DNA of 64,000 bases from Macrolepiota albuminosa (GCA_027475525.1 JAMWFC010000090.1:1488001-1552000), one strand, 5' to 3'. Shown: positions 31,920-42,811, counted from the first letter of the stretch. Numbers and translations: made by a program. Notes: generated by a model not told the origin, from the sequence alone.

Positions 31920-33443
31920 TTCATATCTAGTACTTGGTATGGCCTCCATTTGCCTTTATAACTGCCTTGATCCTTCTAGACATGCTTTTTATAAGGCTTT
32001 GGCATATATCTGATGGTATTTCATTCCACTCCTTGACCACTCTCTTCTATAACTCATGCACTTTTTTTAAGGATACCTCATACTCCAAAAATTTGTGCCT
32101 GATGTAAACCCAGAGATGTTCAATGAGGTTGAGGTAAGGGGATTGGGCAGGCCAGGATATCACAATAATATTGTTATCAGAAAACCAGGTTGTTGCCTGT
32201 TTGAAGATGTGTTTTGGGTTGTTGTTCTGCTGAAAATATTGTTCTTTCTCCATTTTCAACTTCTCAAAGCTTTCCACCACTCCCTCATCTAAAATCTTGC
32301 AATACTGTGCAGCATCCATCTTTTCCTAAACTTCTATAAGCTTTTCTACTCCATTCCAACTTATGCAGCCCCATACCATTAAATTGTTTCCTCCTCCATG
32401 CTTGACGGTTGATGTAGTAGTGTGGTTAAATAGTGGTTCTTCTGGAATTTTCCACACATATACCTTCTCATCTGATCTAATCCAATTAATCTTTGTCTCA
32501 TCACTCTACAAAATCCTTTTCCAATCCTCCACTGTCCAGCTTTCATGATACTGAGCAAACTTGAGCTGATTTGCATAATGAGCAGCCTTTTACATGGAAA
32601 CTTTTTTCTTTGTTGCTAAGCAAAAGCCTGCCTCCTTCAATGCATTTCTGACTATCTGAAGATTGACAGGACTAGAGACAGAATTAATGAACTGTGTAGC
32701 TTGAACAGCATTATTCAGCTTCTCAGTAGTAATTTGATAAATAATAGACAGTTTGTCATGTACTGTATGTCAGGAGACTCCTCATTTCTTCCTTTTTTCA
32801 CTCCTTATTTCTTTACTCTCCTTTCTTTCATTTTCTTATTTCTTCTATCATTCTCTTATTATGCTGTTTCTATTCTCTCAACACTATTTTTTAATACTAT
32901 TCTCAACCTTTGAGATGCTCTGGTTCTTTAGCTACCATTCAAACAAGTGTGGGCCCCTTAGCATTGGTTCCAGACCACTTATATAAGCCAGAGTTTGCCA
33001 GAGTTTGCCCCTTATTTGTGCAATTGTTTGTGTAGGCAATTTTTGAGTTTTTAAGGTTTTGTTGTACTGTACAGTTGTTTCCCATGCTTCAAAGGCCCCA
33101 GAAGCATCCAACCTGGCATAGGAAATCCCTAGACTTGTTCTCTTTGGATCTCCCTCTGCCAGGTGAGTAGTTATTATGATATTGTCAGTACATACTCTAA
33201 TATACTTTGGATCTCCCTCTGCCAGCTGTGTGACTGAGCCACAGCCTCTAGAGGTCGCCCTTACACTGTAAGCTTGAAAGAATGACCTCCAGGATGATTT
33301 TCTTTGTTGCTCTCTAGCTCTTTGCTGATCTTCTCCACAGTGCCCTTTCTCAGGCCAGTTTTTACTTGGATTTGATGCTGAGAATACCCCTCATTGAGGA
33401 GAGAAGCAACAGAAGAGTGATTAGTAGCAGAAAAAGGTTGCAT
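31920..33443 (-). pseudogene. Tc1/mariner transposase, dead copy
   Basis: The N-terminal helix-turn-helix is at 33443-33266 (SVASLLNEGYSQHQIQVKTG). A solo LTR (32768-33265) then interrupts the gene. The DDE core follows over several frames: WSDETKINWI near 32490 (first Asp present), then FQQNNNPKH near 32215, where the family has QDNDPKH or similar, so the second catalytic Asp is Asn. SPYLNLIEHLW near 32120 then has Tyr where the family has Asp, although the downstream Glu remains. A TAG at about 32049 cuts the C-terminus (HEL stop KRVVKEW). The enzyme is inactive, but another copy could still act on its ends. Confidence 0.8.
32768..33265 (+). repeat. Solo LTR (498 bp) inserted in the Tc1 transposase
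   Basis: It begins TGTCAGG and ends CCTTACA, flanked by the 5-bp duplication CTGTA at 32763-32767 and 33266-33270. No internal element is present, so it arose by LTR-LTR recombination. Related LTR pieces occur at 33812, 34370, 37443 and 57487. TATATAAGCC near 32980 is a TATA-like box. Confidence 0.9.
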
Positions 33444-33597
33444 GATAGTGGTAAAGTGTTAAGAAGGTGATTGATTAAAGTTGAACATGTCAAATTGGTA
33501 TAAACAAGGTCACATGACATTGTTTATACTTTCCACAAGGTGTTTCCATCTTCTACTGCTGAAAAGTATTCAGAGAATATGAAAATTAAAATGAGTC

Positions 33598-33783
33598 AAA
33601 AAACTGCCCCAATAATTGAATATTTTGTTCAATTTATTAATCAGCGAGTTCTTGTCCAAATCACATGATTTATATGTCAAGATGTAGTTGTACATCATGT
33701 GAATTTCTACAATCTTCTGCTTATGTAATTGTTGCACACCATATAAATCTTTCCAAAAAGGCCAAACATTAGAGCAGTTTTTT
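33598..33783. repeat. Right inverted arm of the Tc1 element
   Basis: 186 bp, the inverted counterpart of 31699-31895. It also begins and ends with mutually inverted AAAAAACTGCCCC / GAGCAGTTTTTT ends. Confidence 0.85.
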
Positions 33784-33811
33784 GAACTAATGTAGATCTT
33801 TTCAATTTAAA

Positions 33812-34121
33812 TAAAACATTAAAAAACTTGAAAATTGCTTAAATAGACAATTGCACAAATAAAGCAGGAAAGCTCTAGACTTTAAAGATCAGGAAAGGCA
33901 AACTCTGGCTTATATAAGCAATTTATATGCAATGTTGAAGAGGCTATACTTGTCTGAATAATAGCTAAAAAACTAGTGCACTTCAAAAATTAAAAGTAGT
34001 ATTAATAGATAGTATTAAAAGAATAGAAGCAGTAAAGCTAAAGAAGAAAAAAGAAAATAAATAAAGAAGAAGAAAAAAATAAAGAGTAAAAAAATATATA
34101 TATATAAGGAGTCTTTTGACA
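33812..34121 (-). repeat. Partial LTR, same family as the solo LTR, reverse orientation
   Basis: It shares AAAAACTTGAAAATTGC, GGCAAACTCTGGCTTATATAAGCA, CTTGTCTGAATAATAGCTAAAAAA and a terminal TTTTGACA with the reverse of the solo LTR. It lacks the LTR's 3' portion and is strongly A/T-shifted. Confidence 0.7.
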
Positions 34122-34369
34122 GTCTATATGTTGTTTTCTAAAATTATCTTATGTCTAATAGTTGCTTTACAAAGATAGTCTTGAGTTTTGTAGAGCACTT
34201 TAGTGTCATTATATATATAGTCAAGGTAATATGCTGAGTAAGGCTGCTGGTAAGAAAACATATGTAGGTATAGAATTACAGTTATTATTGCAAGATTTAA
34301 AAATAAATACTTACAAGTATCTATAATTATTAAGTCATTATTAGGTTTTATGGATTCAGTTTCCAACAA

Positions 34370-34453
34370 TATTGTTGATATATACTTTGATACTTTAGAT
34401 CTCTCTCTGCCAGCTATGTGACTGAGCTATAGCCTTTAGAAGTTGTCTTTATA
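34370..34453 (+). repeat. Partial LTR (3' portion), forward orientation
   Basis: Matches the CTCTCTCTGCCAGCTATGTG...GAGCTATAGCC part of the solo LTR's 3' end. The neighbouring reverse-oriented 5' portion at 33812-34121 suggests a rearranged copy. Confidence 0.6.
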
Positions 34454-35117
34454 TATTACTCCAGATATATTATAGCATGACATGTTTTATTTTTAAGCTG
34501 TGTATTGTATTTTTCTCTCATCATATTCATTAGATTACAGTCTTATTGAAGAGAGTTTTAGTTGCTATATATTATATTTTTATTAGGCTAATAGGTAATA
34601 ATATTAACTTTTAATTTTAAGTAAAAAAGCATTTTTGTTGCTATTATATAGACTTCCAGAATAGTCAATCTTCAGAATATGATTTTATTAAAGCATATTT
34701 TACTGCTATTATAGCAGAAAAGTCTCTTAGTTGATTTTGGAACTGTAATTATTTCTAAAGTAATATATATATATATATATATATATTTATGTAAAGAAGC
34801 TATTAAATATAAGTAAATATCAATTAAATCAAGTAAGGTAGGGCCCATGGACAATGTGGTTATGTCACGTGATCAAAAGTGACAGAGTGTTACATTGGCC
34901 GAATTTTGGCAGGAAAAAGTCAGTTGCAGATGGATACCACCTTCAAATGGAAATTATGTACAAATTTAGTTCTGCAAAATTGTTGAAATAGAATATATGG
35001 AGAGATCTGCATGAGCAAATCACTGAAATCTGAGTACAATCTTTTGGCATCTAAGGAAAGAGTGTGAAATATACCACCAAACAGAATTTTATAACTAATG
35101 CCTCTCTGTAACTATCA
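34454..35117. other. AT-rich sequence without a gene
   Basis: It contains an (AT)n microsatellite at about 34764-34786 and otherwise low-complexity AT-rich DNA. No coding sense was found. Confidence 0.5.
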
Positions 35118-35271
35118 GAACCTCAAAAACCTTGAACACTATGCTATATGGAACACATGAAGGATGATGAGAAAAAAGGCAAAGATGGCAGGAGGAACCT
35201 CAAAAACCTTGAACACTATGCTATATGGAACACATGAAGGATGATGAGAAAAAAGGCAAAGATGGCAGGAG
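35118..35271. repeat. Perfect 77-bp tandem duplication no. 3
   Basis: 35118-35194 is repeated exactly at 35195-35271. It lies in heavily decayed DNA, where an old duplication would be expected to have diverged. Confidence 0.95.
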
Positions 35272-35299
35272 AGGTAAAAACCTAGTAAGTTTATTTGAT

Positions 35300-37430
35300 A
35301 TCGCCCTATTGCCCCACTGTCTTACATTGTTTTTCTGTAAAGAGAATAGGTCAATTGAAAAGACCAAAGCCTCATAAGACCCAACCGACACAAAGATCTC
35401 CACATTTTTCATTATCTCAGCCACCACCAGTGCCTATAAAACACAACACATGCTATAATGACATGTTGACATTGTGTCCTCTATCAATAGAAGCCCAACA
35501 GCTGCTACCAGTGCCTAGTGAACATGACACATGCCATAATGATGCATTGACATTGTGTCCTCCATCAATAGAAGCCCAAGTTCCCAGTCCACAGCAAAGC
35601 TCAGGTGCAGAAGAAAGCATTGGATTGGCTGAAGAAAGGGAGGTCAAAGAGACAAATAATTTGAGAGAAATGTGGCCAGGAGTGCCTTGGGAATAGAGAA
35701 AGCCACCATATTCCTCAGATGCCATAGAAGCACTAAAACATGTTGAGGAAATGCTAAAGCCACATGTGGCAACCAAGAAGAATCTGAAGTGGTGTGGATA
35801 TAAAGAAAGCAAGATCAAGACAGCATAGGAGCAGGAGTGGCTTGAGAAGATACAGATTCTGTTGCATTTGTATACAGACGAGGCATTGGAGTGGAAGGAT
35901 CAATAGACAAAGACATCAGAGCAGACAGCCTATGTATTCAGAAAGTCAGTCAGCCATGCAGCCACGCTACGCCAACATACTCACAAATTCATCAATAAGG
36001 GAAAGGTTTCATCAAATAAATCTGGAAACTCACTTTCCCATCAAACAAAGCGTGAGAGTGATGAAGATTTTGCATTGGATCTCAAACTGTTTCTCCAGTC
36101 TCAGAGAAGTATGTCCGTTCATGCAATATTGTTGATTATATAAGCTGCTCTAAAGTCCAGCAGAAATATAGATTGGATTCCATGACTGGAATCTTGCCAG
36201 CAAAGTGATAGATGAAGAAGCTAGGGTATAGATGGGTAAAGAACTATAAGGGGCAATATGTCAATGGGCATGAACATGAGGATGTTACTTCATATTGAAA
36301 GGACATGTTTCTTCCAAAATAGTTCACATTTGAAAAGAAAATGATGTCATGAGAGGGGAAAAATTTGAAGGAGGTAGAGCTGGTACTCGAGGAGAGAGAA
36401 TGTCATGTTATTATCTGGTTTTATAATGAATCAGTATTTTATGCACATGATTGACATACCTCACAGTGAGTGCAGAAAGAACAATCACCAATCCCATATG
36501 CAAAAGAAAAAGATGTCTTGTTGATGGTGACAGATTTTGTCTCAGCAGATTTTAGTTGGCTAAAGTCAAAGGATGGAAATCAAAGTGAGGATAGTCTTTT
36601 GGCCAAAGAAGAACCAAGATGGATAGTTTGATCATACAAACATCCTTGCTTAAGCTGTCCTCACAATGGACATTTTTGATGCCAATTATCCTGAGTATCA
36701 GCATATTTTTGTATATGATAATGCACCGTCATACCTGAAATAGGCTGATGATGCCCTGTCTGCCCGAAGAATGCCCAAATATATTCCTTGCTATCCAAAC
36801 AACTGGGGAGTAGACCATATTCTACACAACAGAGCTGGCAAGATTGTATATGGAGTGGATGGAAAACCAGTCAAGATCAAAGTACCAATGGCAGATGGCA
36901 CCTATAGGAATGGTGCACCTCAGTCATTGTATTGGTATCCTCCATGGCATGGAGCAGCAGATCCTCTGTCTAAGGGAATGTCAATCATTTTCACAGAGTG
37001 CAGATATAGCAATATGAAGAGGGTTCTTGCTCAATGCCTCAATTTTGAATGCAATCTGGATGCCACCAGATGCTGCTGCTGACAGATTCTATATAACAAG
37101 CCTGATTTTACTCATGTACAATCCCTTCTCAAAGAATTTCTGATCAGCTGGGGTTTCCAACTCCTGATCTTGCTGAAATTTCACTGTGAACTCAACCCAA
37201 TTGAGCAATGTTGGGGCTGAGCCAAGCAGCACTACCATCTCCTTCTGGAGTCCTCAAAAGAAGATGTTCTTGAGCATAATATGTTGGAATCATTGGATAA
37301 AATTTCAATCAAAGAAATTCGGCAGTATAATTTCACACTTTATCAAATGAAAATTGCTAATCTTTTGCTTATTTCAGCTATGCTTGCCATGCTTGCAGGT
37401 TTATTGATGCATCTTAATCTTGCTTACTCT
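35300..37430 (+). pseudogene. Degenerate DDE-superfamily transposase typical of basidiomycetes
   Basis: Scattered frames read, in order: EDFALDLKLFLQSQRS (about 36060), KLGYRWVKNYKGQYVNGHE (about 36220-36275), VIIWFYNESVFYAHD (about 36410-36455), PIPYAKEKDVLLMVTDFVSA (about 36490-36545), HIFVYDNAPSYLK (about 36700-36740), KIVYGVDGKPVKIKVPMADG (about 36840-36900), CCC-stop-QILYNKPDF (about 37070-37105) and LLKFHCELNPIEQCWG (about 37170-37220). This order matches a common Agaricomycete transposase with D...D...E residues (here FYNES has Asn, VYDN has Asp and NPIEQCW has Glu). Stops TAG and TGA and several frameshifts are present. The superfamily name is uncertain (IS630/Tc1-related by the shape of its motifs). 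Confidence 0.7.
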
Positions 37431-37442
37431 CACATATTGTAA

Positions 37443-37941
37443 GAATAGACTTGTTCTCTTTAGATATTCTTTTGCCAGATGAGTAGTTATTTTGATATTG
37501 TTAGTATATATTCTAATATATTTTGGATTTTTTTCTGCTAGCTGTGTGACTGAGCCATAGCTTCTAAAGGTCAGAAATTTTCTATGCCAGAATTGATGCT
37601 TCTAAGGCCTTTAAAGCATGGAAAACAACTGTATAGAACAATAAAACTTTAAAAACTCAAAAATTATTTAAAGAAATAATTGCCCAAATAAAAAATGAAC
37701 TCTGGCAAACTCTGACAAACTCTGGCTTATATGAGCAGTCTATATATGGTGTTGAAGGTTCCATACTTGTCTAAATAATAACTAAAAAATCAGAGCACTT
37801 CAAATGCTAAAAATAATACTAATAGATAATGTTGAAAAATAAAATAAAGTGAGAAATTTACAAAAGAAATAAAAAAAATGAATAAAAGAAGAGTGAAGAA
37901 ATAAAAAGTGAAAAAGAGAAGAAATAAAGAGTTCTCTGACA
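37443..37941. repeat. LTR copy with an inverted 3' segment
   Basis: 37443-37572 matches the 3' 130 bp of the solo LTR in forward orientation (GACTTGTTCTCTTTAG...TGTGACTGAGCCATAG). Immediately after it, 37573-37941 matches the remaining 5' part in reverse orientation, ending TCTCTGACA. The total length (499 bp) equals a full LTR, so this looks like one reverse-oriented LTR with an in-place inversion of its 3' segment. It is A/T-shifted relative to the solo LTR. Confidence 0.7.
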
Positions 37942-38640
37942 TATATTCTTTGAAAAATCAGTGAGACTTGCTATTTCACTAACAATAAAGCCCAGCTTAA
38001 TCAACTTTCAACATTCAGCATCTTCAGATTGTGATTTTTGCACAATGCATAAATATCAGCCTTCAAAGTAATATATGTAGCTGATGCAGAAATATGTGAT
38101 TGTAAAGAGTTATGATAATAAGATATTGATATTCCAAAGTTAAATGGTGGTAGCATCTAAGAATATTTCGGAGTAGTAGAGGTTTGTAGATAGGCTTAAT
38201 ATATTGATGGAAGTCTGAAACTTATCATTTCAGAGCTAGAAAAAAGATAAAAACCAGGCTAAGCTAACAAGTGCCCTGGAGTTATCAGTATAATACTATA
38301 AGAAAAATACTTAATGTCTGCATAACTTCTTTCACAGAGCCAGCAAGCATTAATAACAAGCAGGCGTCAAGTAAGCTTAGAGCTTGAATTCTGTCTGATA
38401 GTACCTACATGCATACAAATGACAATGTTGAGACTTTTAAAGAGCTTGTCTTGAATCCTGAAATAAGGTATGCTTTATTTGCATATATACTTTGATTATG
38501 CTCTAATTTTACTTTATTTCCTCTAAGCAACCTGAGAAAAAAGAAGTTTATTCAGGTTTTTTTTCATATAGGCTATTTAGTAGAAGCCACTGTTATATTT
38601 TGCATAGTCAAAGTGGAATGCAAAAATGCTTTATTAGTTT
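37942..38640. other. No supported gene
   Basis: AT-rich sequence between the rearranged LTR and the next repeat family. No motif or splice structure was seen. Confidence 0.4.
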
Positions 38641-38739
38641 ATTTAGATAAACTTTTGCTTGTTGCCAAGACTGCAACTCAGGTGCATGTTTTTTTTTCTT
38701 TTTTTTTATCATTGTTTACCTAACAATGCATGCCAGTTG

Positions 38740-39620
38740 CTCAGAGTAGGGCATCACAACAGTATGTGTCATATGTTGTATGGGAGCTCACTTTGTGCCA
38801 TATCATACATGTCCAATGGAGTTCACTACACTGGAGCAGAGCAGTGCCCACAGTGCTATAAAATACAGAGCTGCAGACATATCACAATATGCTGTATAAC
38901 ACAGTCTAGTGAATCAATAAAAGGCAGACACATATATGCACATGCAGGCCTGGCAGATGCCAGCGGACACTAGCAGATGTCAATGTGCATTAGTGGCCAC
39001 CAGCAGGCATCAGTCCACAAGTGAAACCCTTCTCCATTGGTGGACATCATGGCATGAATAAACTCTCCTTAAGGTTTTCTACTTGCCTCTCCTCTCCCTT
39101 TCTCCCTGCAATAACTCAAGGCTGCGTGCCTTCTCTTCTCTTCTTTTTCCACTCCTGATGCCAGCATATGTCCACAAAAGAGCTCTGCAAACCTATGCAG
39201 GCCTATGCAAGCCACCAGCAGACATCTATGCAGACATATGTACATCAATAGACTCAAAGCTATGTGGGCCCATACAGGCCTGCACAAGGCATCAGCAAAT
39301 ATTGGCAGAGGCCTACACAGGTCCACAGAGGGTGGTTGGACCAAAAAAAAAGGTACAACTTCATCCCCATCATATGTCTGTGGGAGAGTATCAAACTCCT
39401 GGCCTTGGAGAAGCCTTCAGCAATGGAATGCACTGATAATTTAACTGTTGCACCACAGGTTTGTTACTAACAAATAAATTCAAAGGTTGGATCACACAAT
39501 GAACGGCCACCTACTTATGTCCCTGCAGGTCTCTATATGAATATTTTAAGGTGGAAGGGGGGTGGCATACCTTCCAAAAGAGTTTTTATGACTTGAAAGA
39601 GGTGTTGGCATTATCTGTCA
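38740..39620 (+). repeat. Dispersed repeat R1, copy a
   Basis: It begins about GGCATCACAACAGTATGTGTCATA and runs through a CAATAAAAGGCAGACACA segment, a CCAGC/CAGATG-rich stretch and an inverted pseudo-tRNA (39378-39461), to ATGGCATACCTTCCAAAAGAG near 39550-39580. It is about 80-85% like copy b (39687-40480) by eye, and appears in reverse at 53930-54740. Open frames inside are not gene-like. Confidence 0.7.
39378..39461 (-). repeat. tRNA-derived (SINE-like) module B, copy 1
   Basis: Read on the minus strand: ACCTGTGGTGCAACAG (A-box-like TGGTGCAACAG), later AGTTTGATACTC (B-box-like), with a long variable-arm-like middle. Degenerate pseudo-tRNA. Confidence 0.5.
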
Positions 39621-39686
39621 TTAGCTGGCCATTAGCTGGCATCTGTCAGACTTTGTCAGCAGCCATTGGGACCCACTGGCATTTCA

Positions 39687-40480
39687 CATAGAGACATCAC
39701 AATAGTACGTGTCATACGTTGTACAGGAGCTCGCTTTGTGCCATACTATACATGTCCAGCGGAGTCCGCTACACTAGAGCAGAGCAGTCCCCACAGTGCT
39801 GTAGAATACAGAGCTGCGGACATATCACAATGTGCTGTATGATACAGTCCAGTAGATTGATAAAAGGTGGGCACACATATGTGCATGCAGGCCTGGCAGA
39901 TGCCAGCAGACACTAGCGGACGTCAATGTGCATTAGCAGCTGCCAGCAGGCATCAGCCTATAAGTGAAAACCTCCTCCATTGGCAGATGTCATGGCATGA
40001 ATAAACCCTCCTCAAGGTTCCCCACTTCCCTCCCCTCTCCATTCCTCCCTGCAATAACTTGAGGCTGCACATCTCCCCTTCCCTCCTTTTCCCACCCCCG
40101 ACATCAGTGTACATCCACAAAAGGGCCCTGCAAACCTACGCAGGCCCATGCAGGCCTGCACAGGGCACCAGCAGACATCCACAGAGGTCTATGCAGGTCC
40201 ACAGGGTCTGATTGGACCAAGAAAAAAGGTAACTTCATCTTGCCTGCCATATGCATGTGGGGGAGAATCAAACCCCCGGCCTTGGAAAAGCCTCCAGCAA
40301 CGGAACACACATTTAACCGTTGCACCACAGGTCTATTACTAACAGATAGATTCAAAGATCAGATAATACAATGAACAGACACCCACCTATGTTTCTGCAG
40401 GTTCCCGTATAGATTTTTTGAGGTAGAAGGGGGATGGCATACCTTCCAAAAGAGTTTTTGTGGCTTGAAAGGGGCGTTGG
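39687..40480 (+). repeat. Dispersed repeat R1, copy b
   Basis: A direct second copy of R1 (GACATCACAATAGTACGTGTCATACG... to ATGGCATACCTTCCAAAAGAG). It has the same AATAAAAGGTGGGCACACA segment and inverted pseudo-tRNA. Confidence 0.7.
40254..40333 (-). repeat. tRNA-derived (SINE-like) module B, copy 2
   Basis: The minus strand reads ACCTGTGGTGCAACGG, then GTTCCGTTGCTGGAGGC, then GGGGGTTTGATTCTCCCCC, a near-perfect T-arm with B box. This is the best-preserved tRNA-like copy, but I cannot form a full acceptor stem with confidence. Confidence 0.55.
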
Positions 40481-40690
40481 CATCAGCAACCATCAGCTGG
40501 CCATCAGCTGGCATCCATCAGAGTTTGTTGGCAGCTGTCGTGACCTGCTGGCATCTGTCGGCATCCATTGGCATCTGTCGTGCATCTGTCGGCATCTGCC
40601 AGATATCTGCTGGTATCCTTCAGCATCCACAGAAATCCGTCAGCAACTTCTGGCATTGTCTGGCATCATCCGGCATTAGGGTAGGAGAGA
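40480..40690. repeat. Minisatellite of GGCATCTG/GGCATCCAT units
   Basis: Many imperfect 10-20-bp units around GGCATCTGTCGGCATC and CTGGCATC. The inverted counterpart is at about 53930-54100. It belongs to the R1-type block. Confidence 0.65.
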
Positions 40691-41035
40691 AGGAAACAGG
40701 GTGCGTGGGCGTCCGCCGCATGGGGTGGCGTCTTGGAGAGCATGGGGGGTGGCAGAAGAGGGATGGGGGTGGGGAGAAAGAGGGGGAAGGGGGAAAGGGA
40801 GGAGCGTGGATATCTGCTGGTATGCCAGCGGACATCAGGTCAGGAGAGAGGAGGGAAGTGGGGTGCATGTGGTGGACGGGGGTGGTGTGTGAGGTAGTTT
40901 GGGGAGTGGAGAGGATGGCACTGAGAAGAAAGAGAGAAAAGGATGGAAGAGGATGCGTGAGTATCTGCTGTCTGCTGGCATGCCAGCGGATGGTAGCTGA
41001 TGTCGGCATGTGAGCCAGCTGACATCAGTGGTGCA
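40690..41035. repeat. G-rich segment of the duplicated repeat block
   Basis: Purine-rich sequence (GGGGGTGGGGAGAAAGAGGGGG and similar) followed by TGCTGGTATGCCAGC and ACATCAGGTCAGGAGAGAGG. It recurs inverted at about 53560-53930 and direct at about 54820-55130. Open frames here arise from composition and are not supported as genes. Confidence 0.6.
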
Positions 41036-41039
41036 ACCA

Positions 41040-41115
41040 GTCCCAGTGGTTCAGTAGAATATTCATTTATTGATATTCAATATTGTGTACAGCGGTGGGT
41101 TCTACTCCTACTCCA
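41040..41115 (+). repeat. tRNA-derived (SINE-like) module A, copy 1
   Basis: A-box-like GTGGTTCAGTAGAAT, B-box-like GTGGGTTCTACTCC, with a conserved AATATTGA/TTGATATT middle. Pseudo-tRNA, degenerate. Confidence 0.5.
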
Positions 41116-41243
41116 CCTTAATGGGGTCTAATGGTGACAATGGAATATTGAGAGGTGGGTTTGACTCCTGCTAGTGACAAATATTTTAATAGGGCCTGTA
41201 AGCCCTAATAAAATATCCGTTCATCACTCGCTAGCATTATCAA

Positions 41244-41395
41244 GTTGATCCATTAAAAACGCTAGAAATTACTGAAGCGGGTATGGGTTGGACGAATTTG
41301 CACATAGTCACGAGCTCTGGAATGATCACATGCGCAAAAATGACCAACCCATGCCACTGCAGAAATCTCTGGAGTTTTAAACGGATCACATTAAT
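41244..41395. repeat. Foldback (hairpin) element, copy 1
   Basis: The left arm from TGATCCATTAAAAACGCTAGAAATTACTG to GGGTTGG pairs imperfectly with the right arm CCAACCCATGCCACTGCAGAAATCTCTGGAGTTTTAAACGGATCA. Related elements lie at 53118-53385 and 55735-55950, each next to a tRNA-like module A. Confidence 0.6.
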
Positions 41396-41431
41396 GATGC
41401 TAGCAAACATCAGCGGCCTGCTGCTCTAATA

Positions 41432-41514
41432 TGCACTAGCAGGAGTCGAACCCACCTCTTGTGCACAATATGAAATATCAATTTATCAATATTCCATTGT
41501 ACCACAGGTGCTTA
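41432..41514 (-). repeat. tRNA-derived (SINE-like) module A, copy 2
   Basis: The minus strand reads GCACCTGTGGTACAATGG...AGGTGGGTTCGACTCCTGC. The T-arm (GTGGG/CCTGC with wobble pairs) and the A and B boxes are well formed. A partial copy follows at about 41577-41620 (-). Confidence 0.6.
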
Positions 41515-41776
41515 TTTAGAAGTCAGGACAGCGTTCATGCTAGCAGACATCAGTGGCCTGCTGCTATTATATAATGTGCACTAGCAGGAGTCAAACCTGC
41601 CTCTTAGTGGCCTGTGGTAGTTGATCTGACCCACTTAATTTTCAGTATTATGTGGAGTGGCAGGTTTGACTCCCCTAGTCCAGACTTTCCTAGTCCACCA
41701 TAATGATGTATAATGGTGTCTTTTTATACTGCTGCATTTTTGCACTAGATGTGAACTGTACTGATTTTTGGTAAGG

Positions 41777-41857
41777 ACCTGTGGTTCAATGGAATATTGA
41801 TACATCAATATTTCATATTGTGCACAAGAGCCGGGTTTGAATCCTGCTAGTGCACAT
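41777..41857 (+). repeat. tRNA-derived (SINE-like) module A, copy 3
   Basis: ACCTGTGGTTCAATGG (A box) to CCGGGTTTGAATCCTGC (near-consensus B box) and a TAGTGCA 3' stem. The spacing of about 45 bases between the boxes suits a pseudo-tRNA with an altered anticodon arm. Confidence 0.6.
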
Positions 41858-42319
41858 CATTAGACATGATATAACTTCATTTTACTAATTGTTATTTATG
41901 TCTATATTCTTTTTACTGCACAATTCGAGGGTTCGAGTCCCCCTTGTGTAATTGTTGAATAGTGTGTGGTTTTTTGTGTTCATGAGAGTGGCATAATGGA
42001 ACAAAACAATGGGACGGTTAATTTTAGTGGACCTGAGTCCTGTCCAAACTAATTGAAATGTCTGTAGTAAAGTGCTGTAGCCTAGTACACAATACTAGAG
42101 TGATATTTATGTATAATCCACAGAATGTCCTGTGGTCTAGCAGAATATTGTCAGTTTATGTTCCTTCTAGTGCACAACTGGAGGTAACGGATCAAACAGA
42201 TTTATAATGGATTTGTCAGCGGCACAACAGGATAGTTAATCTTGACAAAAAATAACCAACGGAAAAGCCAAGAATTATAGTAACTAAGGATAAAAGCCAA
42301 GAATTATAGTAATTAAGGA

Positions 42320-42534
42320 TTAAATTACTCGTCTGATGTGTATTCCTCCTCTTCATTAGATTTATGTAATGCATCTGAATAGAACAAATCCTCATCAAGC
42401 AGGTAGTCTGCTGTCAAAAATGCAAAGTCGTCTGGTGTATATGGCTCCTAAGGTCTGGGAAGTGTGATGTCTTCATAGTTTGCTATCAGGCCTGACGATA
42501 AAGATGGTGAGGATGACTCTGACATATCAACAGA
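42320..42534 (-). pseudogene. Short acidic C-terminal coding segment, paralogous to 56335-56532
   Basis: Across small frame breaks the minus strand reads IANYEDITL, then DDFAFLTADYL, then DLFYSDALHKSNEEEEYTSDE and a stop near 42320. The other copy at 56335-56532 keeps it in one frame (MSESLSPSSSSCLIANYED...). An imperfect 30-bp duplication (AAAGCCAAGAATTATAGTAA) lies just downstream at about 42262-42320. The function is unknown. Confidence 0.4.
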
Positions 42535-42811
42535 CACATCATCAGTACGACCAGCTTGATTGAAAGGGCCAATGGGCCTACATTGACCATGTTTTGCTCT
42601 AGCACAAAATTCTTGTTCTGTTGAAATAAATTAACTATGATTACCAGTGCCAAATTATACTCATGTTGTTGATACAATTCATTAATTCTTCTCTGATCCT
42701 CATGTTGAGTCATACCTGTCTCATATTCCTCCCACTCTTGGACATTCTTACCAGTAGGTAGGGTTGGAGAAGGAGATTGTTGAAAGGGGGGAAGACTGGA
42801 TTTGAAGAGCC

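Larger units (their letters stand above)
31695..33787 (-). mobile_element. Tc1/mariner-type DNA transposon with long terminal repeats, split by a solo LTR
   Basis: Inverted arms of about 190 bp (31699-31895 and 33598-33783) enclose a decayed transposase on the minus strand. TA dinucleotides at 31693-31694 and 33788-33789 are candidate target duplications. Removing the 498-bp solo LTR and its duplicated target gives about 1.6 kb, the usual size for Tc1-like elements. Confidence 0.8.

Noticed and set aside
39083..39436. 117-codon frame in repeat R1 copy a
   Set aside because: Shared with copy b only as broken frames; no protein motif; it lies over a pseudo-tRNA.
40465..41013. 182-codon frame and its antisense partners in the GGCATC/G-rich repeat
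   Set aside because: The frame follows repeat composition, recurs as mirror images at 53.6-54.0 kb and has no conserved motif.
41905..41955. A possible functional tRNA at GGGTTCGAGTCCCCC
   Set aside because: The B box is perfect, but no A box, acceptor stem or anticodon arm lies at the right distance upstream; treated as another tRNA-derived remnant.
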